Below the pieces are notes generated by a model that made no database searches, was not told the origin of the DNA, and was given only the letters and a program-made list of their open reading frames with translations. From contig JADFXM010000053.1 in NCBI GenBank assembly GCA_015233565.1, positions 1 through 48,451 of the forward strand: a stretch of 48,451 bases of DNA. The letters run 5' to 3'. This document shows, in pieces, positions 1-7,449 of this stretch. Position 1 is the first letter of the stretch. Every line of letters begins with the position of its first letter. Origin of the DNA: Candidatus Rifleibacteriota bacterium. GTDB taxonomy: Bacteria; Muiribacteriota; Ozemobacteria; Ozemobacterales; Ozemobacteraceae. The position numbers were made by a program, and so were the translations under genes.

Positions 1-1
1 C

Positions 2-218
2 AATCCAAAAAAATATGTGCATCACCCCAAGAACATTGATTTGATCCAAATGAAGTTGGATCGGTATATTTTGCAAGAAAAGAAGGAACTTTCATGAAAA
101 TAAGGAGCCCTTACTGGAATGGTTGAACCATACATTTCTATCAGGCCCAACTCCAATTTACGCAGCTCTGAAGAACGAAATAGGTCGGATGAACAAACTA
201 ATTGAAATTGGTATTTGA
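2..218 (+). pseudogene. Frameshifted C-terminal remnant of an unidentified gene
   Basis: One frame is open from the window edge to a TGA at 95-97. A second frame, shifted by one base, continues from about 96 to a TGA at 216-218. Both read like normal soluble protein: the first ends with a Lys/Glu-rich helix and the second contains EPLLEWLNHTFLSGP. This suggests one gene tail with an indel near 90-104. The composition faintly recalls C-termini of Rpn/PD-(D/E)XK transposase-associated nucleases, but I cannot establish that. The gene runs off the left edge, so its start and main domain are not visible. The tandem array begins two bases after its stop. Confidence 0.35.
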
Positions 219-219
219 A

Positions 220-610
220 GTTGTCGAAAACCCCCGCACATTTTATTTGGTACAAGGTGACTAGTTAGTGATGCGAGAATGCGGGGTGAAAATTGGATGG
301 GTACCTTGATAAATGAAAATCAGGGTGTTTTCGACAGACTCGTTAGAGACTGTCGATTAATCTCGGTACATTTTTTTTCGGTACAAAGCGACCCACTTCT
401 GATGCGAGAATGCAAGGCGAAAACTTGGGCGGGTATACAAAAAAGCGAGTTTTAGGGGATTTTTCGACAGACTCGTTAGAAGCTGTCGAATAATTTCGGT
501 TCATTTTGTTCGGTACAGAGTGGCTCGCCGTTGATGCCAAAAGCGGGGCGAAAATTTGAATCGGTACATAAAAATATGAAAAACAGGGTGTTTTTCGATA
601 GTCTCGTTAA
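220..610. repeat. Three tandem units with terminal inverted repeats (MITE-like array)
   Basis: Three degenerate units of about 117-121 bp lie at roughly 221-337, 350-470 and 483-601. Each begins with CTGTCGA or a one-base variant and ends with its inverse complement TCGACAG or a variant. The linkers are about 12 bp and contain CTCGTTAG. The period is 129-133 bp. Inside the units GGTAC, GATGCGAGAATG-like and GGCGAAAA stretches recur. At the junctions the ends face each other and can fold as hairpins, for example TTCGACAG 463-470 with CTGTCGAA 483-490. The last unit abuts the lysR-type stop codon. The structure resembles a non-autonomous transposable repeat; no transposase is visible here. Confidence 0.6.
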
Positions 611-1533
611 TCTCCAAACTCAGAAAGCTTTATTCGGGAAAGAAAATCCGTTAACATTCGTTGTTTTTTCATTTTTGCTTTCTCTTCTTTCTGATACACA
701 CAAAAGCAATCTTCCGGTAATGCCAGTTTCGGAAATACTATTTCCAACAAACCATCACGAAGTTCGTGCATTACACTATATTTGGGAAGCAGGGCAACTC
801 CCATTCCCTGAACAGCCGCTGTTATCATTCCACGAACGTGGTTGATAGCTGTAAATCGCCAGAGATAGGGCCTTTTTTCCGCTGGAATGCTCAGTAGAAA
901 ATGCTCCCACCATTGCCCTTTTTTATCCAGCGACAAAACAAGAAGATTCTCCAGAACACGCGGGTTTTTCCATTGTCGTGAATTCCTAAATGATGGACTG
1001 ACAACAAGAACATATTTTTCCCGAAACAATGGAAGACGCAGTAATCCCTTTTGCCGATGTTCAACGCAATCAATGATTAAGTCCAGATCGTCACGTTGCA
1101 ATGGACTGATCAAATCATGCCTCATAAAAAAATCGATTTCGATTTCCGGATGTGCATCCATAAAAGGCTTAATGTGTTTCATTAGAACAGTACAACCGAA
1201 CTCAACAGTCGCTCCGAGCCGTAAATATCCCTTTTCCTTTCCCTGACGCATCTGAATGGATTCAGTAACTTCAGCAAGTGAGTAGAAAACTCTTTCACAA
1301 GCTTCAAAAAGCTGCTTTCCATCGTCCGTTAAGGAGTTTTTTTTGCTTCCTCTTTCGAATAATGATGTTCCAAGAGTTTCTTCCAATTTACAAATCGCAT
1401 GACTAACCGCAGATTGTGAAACAAAAAGACGATCAGCAGCCAGGGAAAAACTTCCAGTTTGTGCAACCATAAAAAAAGGCCTCAACTGAGGAATATCAAT
1501 ATTTTCCCATTTTTTTAAATGAATTTTATTCAT
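607..1533 (-). CDS. LysR-type transcriptional regulator
   Basis: This 308-residue protein has the normal LTTR length. The N-terminal winged helix-turn-helix (about residues 15-75) contains the characteristic FMVAQTGSFSLAADRLFVSQ and SQSAVSHAICKLEETLG segments. An effector-binding substrate-binding-like domain follows to the C-terminus. It is divergent from the aldehyde dehydrogenase with about 106 bp between start codons, the usual arrangement of an LTTR and its target. It probably controls that gene in response to a small-molecule intermediate and represses its own transcription. The effector cannot be read from sequence; an amino-acid catabolic intermediate is inferred only from the neighbour. 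The ATG at 1531-1533 lies inside a TTCAT/ATGAA inverted repeat that may be part of the regulator's own site. Confidence 0.85.
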   Translation of the reverse strand: MNKIHLKKWENIDIPQLRPFFMVAQTGSFSLAADRLFVSQSAVSHAICKLEETLGTSLFERGSKKNSLTDDGKQLFEACERVFYSLAEVTESIQMRQGKEKGYLRLGATVEFGCTVLMKHIKPFMDAHPEIEIDFFMRHDLISPLQRDDLDLIIDCVEHRQKGLLRLPLFREKYVLVVSPSFRNSRQWKNPRVLENLLVLSLDKKGQWWEHFLLSIPAEKRPYLWRFTAINHVRGMITAAVQGMGVALLPKYSVMHELRDGLLEIVFPKLALPEDCFCVYQKEEKAKMKKQRMLTDFLSRIKLSEFGD

Positions 1534-1588
1534 GATAATTATGAAAACTATGAATTGGATTTGTAGCTATCTTTCATGACAGTATTAT
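1529..1588. promoter_or_regulatory. Divergent control region between LysR-type gene and aldehyde dehydrogenase
   Basis: The inverted repeat TTCAT (1529-1533) / ATGAA (1541-1545) and a further ATGAA at 1550-1554 form an A+T-rich, partly symmetric site of the kind bound by LysR-type proteins. For the rightward gene a possible promoter is TTGTAG (1561-1566), a 16 bp spacer, and TATTAT (1583-1588), about 50 bp before the chosen ATG. The match is modest. Confidence 0.35.
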
Positions 1589-1639
1589 ACGTTGGAAAAA
1601 AATAGTCAACAAACAATTTTTATTACAAGGAGTTCTGCA

Positions 1640-3160
1640 ATGAAACAAATTCTAAAACAATTCCCTTTTAATATTCCTTTTCTTGGGGGATTTTCCGAGA
1701 CCTGGTTTGGATCGGGTCCCGAAATTGCCATAAATACCCCCGTAGATGGGAGAGCTCTTCCTTCGGTGAAAACGATTACAATCGGGGAGCTTGATAAAAT
1801 TTTCACCCTTTCACAAACCGCATTTCATTTCTGGCGTGAAGTCCCAGCCCCAGAAAGAGGACAGATTGTGAGAGAATTCAGCGAGCGAATTCGTCGGTAC
1901 AAAAATCCCCTGGCACAAATAATTACTCTGGAAATGGGAAAACCAATGCGGGAAAGTCTTGGCGAGGTTCAAGAGGTTATTGACATTTGCGATTACGCTG
2001 TCGGGTTGAGCCGACAGATAGGAGGCCCAGTTCTTCCAAGCGAAAGACGTTCCCATAGAATGTTTGAACAATGGCACCCTCTAGGTCCGATCGCAGTGAT
2101 AACCGCTTTCAATTTTCCCATGGCAGTGTGGGCCTGGAACGCAGCAATTGGTTTGACCTGCGGAAATTCCATAATCTGGAAACCATCATCCAAGGCACTA
2201 TTTAGCGCAATAGTTTGCACACTAATTATGGAACAAGTTTTAAAAAATCGAGAATTCCCCGCATCTATTTGCAGCCTGGCAATTGGGCGAGGTTCTGAAA
2301 TCGGTGATTCCTTCGGAACTGATCAACGAATCCCACTTGTTTCCTACACAGGTTCAACCAAAATAGGCCGCATTCTTGGAAAAGCTGTCCAGGAAAGATT
2401 TGGAAGGCTCATACTTGAGCTTGGAGGAAACAATGCGGTGATTGTAAGTCAAAACGCCAACCTCGAAATCGCTTTGGGATCAATCTTTTTCGGGGCACTT
2501 GGAACCGCCGGGCAACGTTGTACAAGCACTCGAAGAGTTGTTGTTCATGAACAGATTTACAATCTGTTTCTGTCCAGACTGGTTGATATTTTCAGTAAGG
2601 CAAAAATTGGTGATCCCTTTGAACCGGAAAATTTTATGGGGCCGTTGGTTGATCAGGCAGCCGCTTCAGCCATGCTAAATGCAATGGAAAAAGTCCGAAA
2701 AGATGGCGGAAAAATCATTTTCGGTGGAGAGCTTTTGCCCCTGCCAGGCGGATGTTACATTTCACCGGCAATTGCCGAAGTTCCAGGAAACATCCCAATT
2801 GTTGCGGAAGAAACTTTCGCTCCTCTTCTTTACGTTATGAAATATCACAATCTCGAGGAAGCAATTAACTTGCAAAATTCAGTTCCTCAGGGATTGAGTA
2901 GTGCAATCATCACAAATGACCTTCAGGAAAGCGAGCGTTTCTTATCAGCCACCGGAAGCGATTGCGGAATAGCCAATGTCAACACCGGAACCAATGGAGC
3001 GGAAATCGGCGGCGCTTTCGGAGGCGAAAAAGCAACAGGCGGGGGCCGGGAAAGCGGCTCAGATTCATGGAAAAGTTACATGCGTCGCCAAACCTGTACA
3101 ATCAACTACAGCGGAACGCTGGAACTGGCTCAGGGAATAAAGCTGGATTTCCTGAAGTAA
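1640..3160 (+). CDS. Aldehyde dehydrogenase, ALDH7/AASADH type (probable L-2-aminoadipate semialdehyde dehydrogenase)
   Basis: This NAD(P)-dependent aldehyde dehydrogenase has about 506 residues from the chosen start. The catalytic glutamate lies in ILELGGNN (Glu260) and the nucleophilic cysteine in GTAGQRCTS (Cys294). The C-terminal signature FGGEKATGGGRESGSDSWK, followed by YMRRQTCTINY, is characteristic of ALDH7 (antiquitin/AmaB), which oxidises aminoadipate semialdehyde in lysine degradation. The frame is open from a TTG at 1592, but the ATG at 1640 has AAGGAG at 1627-1632 with 7 nt spacing and is preferred. The gene stands alone and is divergent from the LysR regulator, so single-gene substrate induction is likely. 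No other lysine catabolic gene is in the window, so the substrate rests on family membership. Confidence 0.88.
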   Translation: MKQILKQFPFNIPFLGGFSETWFGSGPEIAINTPVDGRALPSVKTITIGELDKIFTLSQTAFHFWREVPAPERGQIVREFSERIRRYKNPLAQIITLEMGKPMRESLGEVQEVIDICDYAVGLSRQIGGPVLPSERRSHRMFEQWHPLGPIAVITAFNFPMAVWAWNAAIGLTCGNSIIWKPSSKALFSAIVCTLIMEQVLKNREFPASICSLAIGRGSEIGDSFGTDQRIPLVSYTGSTKIGRILGKAVQERFGRLILELGGNNAVIVSQNANLEIALGSIFFGALGTAGQRCTSTRRVVVHEQIYNLFLSRLVDIFSKAKIGDPFEPENFMGPLVDQAAASAMLNAMEKVRKDGGKIIFGGELLPLPGGCYISPAIAEVPGNIPIVAEETFAPLLYVMKYHNLEEAINLQNSVPQGLSSAIITNDLQESERFLSATGSDCGIANVNTGTNGAEIGGAFGGEKATGGGRESGSDSWKSYMRRQTCTINYSGTLELAQGIKLDFLK

Positions 3161-3315
3161 CTTTCCAAAGGAAAAACTGGAATTTTCATCGCTTAATACT
3201 ACCAATTTAATCTGTAACTCTCATTCCACAAAAAGACTAACTTGACGAAGGATTAGACTAGTATGACATTCGCTAATTAACCATCCAATGCAACTCCAAA
3301 AAGCCACTTTGTACA

Positions 3316-3498
3316 ATGAATTGTCTTCGTGAAAAAGACTCATTTTTTTCCGTACCACCGAGCTACGCGGTACTAATTACTATTGGAAGGTTGTTTACCG
3401 AACTAACTACTAGCAGACCGCCACCCAGCGATTATGTTCTAATGGGAAGAGATGGAAAACCGCCTGCTGTTGTCGAAGCGAAAAAAAACTTCCACTAA
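3316..3498 (+). pseudogene. Relic of a type I restriction (HsdR-like) N-terminal domain
   Basis: This 60-codon open frame ends in SDYVLMGRDGKPPAVVEAKK. That matches the core of the HsdR/EcoEI-R N-terminal nuclease fold, where a D...(E/D)xK motif cuts DNA; here the Asp of DYVL and the EAK are present. Type I R subunits run to about 1,000 residues with a DEAD helicase, so only a short piece survives and no helicase or methylase is nearby. It is most likely debris of a lost restriction system. The identification rests on about 25 residues. Confidence 0.4.
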
Positions 3499-3554
3499 TG
3501 ATAAGGATAATGAAGCTTTTTTTCAATTCGTTTAACGGTAATTAGTGTTCACAA

Positions 3555-3595
3555 AAAACATGCCCAAACCTTGGAAAAGGGTTTGGGCATGTTTT
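3555..3595. terminator. Strong bidirectional intrinsic terminator
   Basis: A perfect 16 bp stem pairs AAAACATGCCCAAACC (3555-3570) with its complement (3580-3595) around a 9 nt loop. A T-run on the minus-strand exit and the stem's own A/T ends make it a convincing terminator for the minus-strand lipase gene, which ends 33 bp away. It could also stop plus-strand transcription from the relic. Confidence 0.85.
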
Positions 3596-3627
3596 AAATA
3601 TCTTGCAAGTTTGCAGAGTTTCCTAAC

Positions 3628-4545
3628 TCAGAAGGAATCATTCTCCGCTAATGGAGTCATTCCATCCTCAAGATCTTTTATAAAAGGCCACATTACGTGA
3701 TTCCGTAAAACAAAAGTCATATAAAAATTTGTTATAGAAATCTTACTGCTCGGATAAACGACTAATCTTCCTACATGTACCCCATAAATTCCAACCAGGT
3801 CATATTTGCGAATAAAATTTACAATCTGATCGGACTTTCCATTTTGTATCATCCCTGCAGCACCTGGAGCGTTGAAAGTTATTGCAGGGAGATGATTTTC
3901 ATAAGCCACGATTTGTGCCAGAAAACCTCCAAGAGAATGCCCAGCCAGATATACTTTATGTTCGGTTTTGGCATCTTCGAAATCCCTGTGTAATAGGGAA
4001 AACCGCTTCCGAGAATCAATGTATTCCAGCGTTTGTTTTGTAAACATTCTCGCCGAATCTAGTTGAGATTTAATTTCAGCATTCGGATTAGTTATCAGAA
4101 CATCCCGTGCATGCTGCAAAACGTCTTTAGCTTTTCCTACTTCGCCTTCTTTATGGGGGTGCTCTTTTCCAAGGAGGATTTTTATAGCTCTTTCTATAGC
4201 TTTAATATCTGAATTTACGATTCCTAAATCAGCAAGAAGATCAGCCGGGCCAGGGAAATTTGTACCAGCAAACGCGATCACAATTTCACCAGTGTCAATT
4301 TTCTCATACGCAGCTCCAATAAAACCATTTGGCAGCAAAGTTTGACCAAGTATTTCTTTATAACCAGCTGGAACTGAAAAACCCGATTTGCCGAATCCAT
4401 AAACAGTATTGGAAATTCGAGCAAAATCAAGAACAGTTGGGGTTTCCCCAAAGACTGGAAGAAAGCAAAAAATGGAACAGATTAAGAGACAAAATACTGT
4501 GAACTTTTGAATAGAAATAAAAGGAAAACGATAGGCTCGAAACAT
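3628..4545 (-). CDS. Secreted class 3-type lipase/esterase
   Basis: This 305-residue alpha/beta hydrolase has an N-terminal hydrophobic signal segment (about 14-33) and a likely cleavage near FGE. The lipase class 3 features are an AFAGT oxyanion-type segment (91-95) and the nucleophile elbow AGHSLGG with Ser204. A probable triad is completed by Asp249 (RKYDLVG) and His283 (RNHVMW). The predicted role is hydrolysis of acyl esters outside the cytoplasm; the substrate is unknown. AGGAGG-like bases sit just upstream of the ATG. The gene appears monocistronic, isolated from both neighbours by long spacers, and ends at the strong terminator at 3555-3595. Confidence 0.78.
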   Translation of the reverse strand: MFRAYRFPFISIQKFTVFCLLICSIFCFLPVFGETPTVLDFARISNTVYGFGKSGFSVPAGYKEILGQTLLPNGFIGAAYEKIDTGEIVIAFAGTNFPGPADLLADLGIVNSDIKAIERAIKILLGKEHPHKEGEVGKAKDVLQHARDVLITNPNAEIKSQLDSARMFTKQTLEYIDSRKRFSLLHRDFEDAKTEHKVYLAGHSLGGFLAQIVAYENHLPAITFNAPGAAGMIQNGKSDQIVNFIRKYDLVGIYGVHVGRLVVYPSSKISITNFYMTFVLRNHVMWPFIKDLEDGMTPLAENDSF

Positions 4546-4911
4546 TTTTCCTCCTAGAATATTTCCGCATCAACTCAATACTTCGGGGTAAAATGAAATA
4601 TTTCCGTCAACTTAACCCTATGTTTTTGAAAAGACACGATTTTGGTAGATTGATAAAATATTAAACGTATATTTCGCTCTATCCGTTGAAAAAAGTGAAT
4701 TCCTGGGAATTACCGCTTATTTCAGCTATCATTTCCCAATGATAAGTTTGCCACCCATTCTGCCTAGCTCAGCGTTTGAAGTGAAACAGTTAATTTTCCT
4801 CAGCAATTCGGTGAGTCGCTGCGATTGTTATTGAGAGGCATTTTGAGCAATGTTCAAAAAACTAATTATTCCAGTAGGTTTGGTAGCAAAAATCTGTAAT
4901 ACCAATTATTA

Positions 4912-5127
4912 TTAATCCGAAGGTATGCTTAAATCCTCCAAAAAGAGATATTCCATAAAATCATTGGAAAGCGTTGGACGTTTTTCTGAATATTCAATTT
5001 TTTTCGAATAAGGTTGCTTCATCGCCTTTGGCTCCCAACGTTGTCGGAAAATTTCTTCAGCAGCCAAGAAGATTGAAACCCACGAACTAATTATGAATGG
5101 TATAATTGCTATATTTTGCGAGAAAAC
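4912..5127 (-). other. Unassigned open frame without a clear start (possible small gene or relic)
   Basis: In the 672 bp gap between the lipase and the next gene, the minus strand holds 71 open codons ending in TAA at 4912-4914. The translation has a hydrophobic stretch (IAIIPFIISSWVSIFL) and then a charged tail ending SNDFMEYLFLEDLSIPSD, which looks protein-like. The only in-frame ATG upstream of that tail would give about 35 residues, and the reading frame upstream is closed by TGA. It may be the 3' end of a decayed membrane protein gene. The rest of the gap (4546-4911, 5128-5217) shows nothing recognisable apart from the ribosome binding site of the next gene. Confidence 0.25.
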
Positions 5128-5217
5128 TCACCAAGAATTGCTGAATTTACCAGAAATACTGTGACTTGCCAAAGAAGACTGTGGTAGAATTTGCAAAACA
5201 TTTTGAGGTGAGCCTTC

Positions 5218-6330
5218 ATGACAAAATACTGGATTTTTCCTCTTGTGATTGTTCTTTTAAGTTGCCTCCCCGTCGTTGCTCAAACGGCAACTTCTTCCGA
5301 AGAATTGTCGCTTAAAATAACAGGTGCGGTCAAACAAGAGAAAACACTTTCTATTTCAGATCTGGAAAAATTAGCTTCGACCCAGGAACGCGTCAAAATA
5401 GGATCTTCGACGAATTCTTATCTTGGCACATTTGAAGCAAATGGGGTTGAATTTTCCCGGATTCTGGAGGCCAATAACATAGTTAAGAAGTCTCCGGACG
5501 GCTTTGACCGGGAATTAGACATGTATATAATTGCAATAAGCCGGAATGGAAAAAAAGCTGTTTTTTCTTATGGTGAAATATTTCTTGGAAATAATGCTAA
5601 TGGAATATTACTCACGAAAGGACTTCGTTTCATTTATCCACACAAGCATACAGACACGTCCAAATTCAATTGGAGCAATGATGAATGGTTTTCCGGAAGT
5701 GGAGAAACAGCAGGAAAGGCCGAAAAATCCGGTTGTTTCGCCTGCCATAATGGTTCAACGCAGCAGAACCTTTATTTCCCCAAAGGAATTTGTCTTGCTG
5801 CAGCACACGATTCCTGGCCTGGTCGTTTTATTGAAGATGTAATTGAAATCAAGGTCTGTCAATCACCTGCCGCAGAGAAAGAAGTCCAACCTCAAAACAA
5901 GGATACCATGTGGGTTGAAAAGCCTGAAATTATTTTTCCCGACGGTAAAAAAATCGAAATTTCGTCAGAAACTTTAAAGGGCCAACCCAAAATCACAATG
6001 AATGATTGCTGTTTTGGCTTAGGAAAAGGATTTCACGGCCTCCACGCGTATGGAGGTTATGCATTAACTTCCATTCTCAAACAGGGCCTTGCCAACTCCG
6101 ACCTAAACCAACTTTGCGTTTTAGTAACAAGTGCGGATGGATACAGAAGCCTTTTCTCAGGTGGCGAGGTTTTCCTTTCCAAAAACCCCGAAAATTGTCT
6201 TCTATTGGAAAGTGAAGATCAAAACCCCTTAAAACCTGGAAATGGAAAATACAAAGTATTTTTGAATTCTGATTTCTTCGTTGACCGTTGCTTACGCTCA
6301 ATAGCCAAAATTCAATGTTTTATTCCTTAA
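5218..6330 (+). CDS. Secreted two-domain sulfite-oxidase-fold (molybdopterin-binding-like) protein with a CXXCH motif
   Basis: This 370-residue protein has a signal peptide (about 1-21, ending VVAQ). Two related domains recur (about 28-200 and 230-365), each with the pattern of oxidoreductase molybdopterin-binding domains: an 'L.I.G.V' strand, a short 'G.EFSRIL' or 'GYALTSIL' helix, and a 'V.S.DGYRSLFSGGEVFL'-type segment. Between them lies SGCFACHNG (Cys173, Cys176, His177), a c-type haem attachment motif. I do not see the classic Mo-ligating cysteine context of sulfite oxidase, so cofactor binding is uncertain. GAGGTGA precedes the ATG. The methyltransferase ATG follows one base after its stop. 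A periplasmic redox role is inferred from fold and motif only. Confidence 0.6.
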   Translation: MTKYWIFPLVIVLLSCLPVVAQTATSSEELSLKITGAVKQEKTLSISDLEKLASTQERVKIGSSTNSYLGTFEANGVEFSRILEANNIVKKSPDGFDRELDMYIIAISRNGKKAVFSYGEIFLGNNANGILLTKGLRFIYPHKHTDTSKFNWSNDEWFSGSGETAGKAEKSGCFACHNGSTQQNLYFPKGICLAAAHDSWPGRFIEDVIEIKVCQSPAAEKEVQPQNKDTMWVEKPEIIFPDGKKIEISSETLKGQPKITMNDCCFGLGKGFHGLHAYGGYALTSILKQGLANSDLNQLCVLVTSADGYRSLFSGGEVFLSKNPENCLLLESEDQNPLKPGNGKYKVFLNSDFFVDRCLRSIAKIQCFIP

Positions 6331-6331
6331 T

Positions 6332-7114
6332 ATGTTGTGCAAAATTTGCGGAAAAGCCACCGAAAAAGAGATCTCGGCAAAAATTCTGAATAAATACACT
6401 GCCGATTTCTTCAAATGCAAAAATTGCTGTTTTCTTCAAACTTCAGATCCATTCTGGCTTGAAGAAGCCTATAAAAACGCATTGAATATTGAGGACACCG
6501 GAGTTCTCCAAAGAAACATTTTGATTTCAAAAATCCTGTCAGTTCTGATTTTTTTTCTATACGACAAAAATGGAAAATTCCTCGACTATGCCGGTGGTTA
6601 CGGAATTTTTGTCAGGCTCATGCGTGATATTGGCTTTGACTTTCAATGGTGCGATAAATTTTCTCAAAACCTTTTAGCCAGGGGTTTTGAAAAACAATTT
6701 GAAACTTACGATCTTCTAACTGCGCTTGAAGTATTTGAACATTTTGTGGATCCTGTATTTGAACTCGAAAATTTATTAAATATTTCGAGAAATATTTTCT
6801 TTTCAACTCAGCTTTTGCCTGATAAAATCACCCCACCGACGAATTGGTATTACTACGGTTTTCAGCATGGCCAGCATATTTCCTTTTTTTCTTTGAAAAC
6901 CTTTTATTTTCTGGCTGAAAAGTACAGGTTAAATTTTTATTCCAATGGTTCTACCATTCATTTGTTGACTGAAAAGAAAATCAACCCACGCATCTTTTTG
7001 TTTCTTGTTAAAGCTGCCAGATTCGGTTTGAGCTCATTTGTTGAGCGTTCATTAAACAGTCGAACCCTACAAGACTCACTTAATTTGTTTTCCACCTCAA
7101 GGAAGGACCAATGA
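6332..7114 (+). CDS. SAM-dependent methyltransferase with N-terminal zinc-binding Cys pairs
   Basis: This 260-residue protein has an N-terminal CxxC...CxxC arrangement (Cys3/Cys6 and Cys29/Cys32) that probably binds zinc. A class I Rossmann methyltransferase core follows with motif I FLDYAGGYG (83-91) and LTALEVFEHF as the motif IV/post-motif region. This layout occurs in methyltransferases encoded in polysaccharide and sugar-modification clusters, which fits the downstream flippase and glycosyltransferase. It overlaps no gene but starts one base after the preceding stop, and no good ribosome binding site is visible, so translational coupling is likely. The acceptor is not known. It is somewhat short at the C-terminus compared with the larger C-methyltransferases. 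Confidence 0.7.
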   Translation: MLCKICGKATEKEISAKILNKYTADFFKCKNCCFLQTSDPFWLEEAYKNALNIEDTGVLQRNILISKILSVLIFFLYDKNGKFLDYAGGYGIFVRLMRDIGFDFQWCDKFSQNLLARGFEKQFETYDLLTALEVFEHFVDPVFELENLLNISRNIFFSTQLLPDKITPPTNWYYYGFQHGQHISFFSLKTFYFLAEKYRLNFYSNGSTIHLLTEKKINPRIFLFLVKAARFGLSSFVERSLNSRTLQDSLNLFSTSRKDQ

Positions 7115-7159
7115 AAAAAAAATCAGCCGAAATGCTTAGGCATCGTCCAGAAATAACAT

Positions 7160-7410
7160 GATCATTTCAAGGATACACGTTTTTCTTTGACAAGCTCTTT
7201 TCAATGAGCAGGTACAATTTTTTCCGGAAAAGGAAAATAACAAAACCAGACGCTGCAAATTCACTGAAAAGATTTTTTGGAAAAGAAAGCAGAAGAGGCC
7301 ATCTTAGTGAAAAAAGAAAGATTTTATGCTCTCCTCTCTGGAATCTCTGTTTTAAAGTAGGTTTTAAAAAAATCGAATCAACTACTTTCACACAGTGTCC
7401 AAAATCATCA
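7160..7410 (+). repeat. Dispersed repeat, copy 1: decayed relic of an unidentified gene
   Basis: This 335 bp gap holds a copy of a sequence that recurs at about 35700-35965, in the same orientation. The best-conserved part here is 7257-7406, with shared blocks such as CTCTCTGGAATCTCTG and CTACTTTCACACAGT. Translated, both copies give the same protein-like segment (EEAILV.KER...LSGISVLK), interrupted here by a frame change and a TAG. The parent family is not recognised. It is either a degenerate mobile gene or two remnants of a paralogous family. Confidence 0.6.
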
Positions 7411-7449
7411 TTTTATTCTCATAGGACGACTTAGAGAAAAATAACCTTT

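Noticed and set aside
220..610. CRISPR array
   Set aside because: Units are ~120 bp, degenerate along their full length and have inverted-repeat ends; there are no short identical repeats with unique spacers and no cas genes.
531..845. Plus-strand open frame over the 3' end of the LysR-type gene
   Set aside because: It overlaps a well-supported regulator on the other strand and spans the repeat array.
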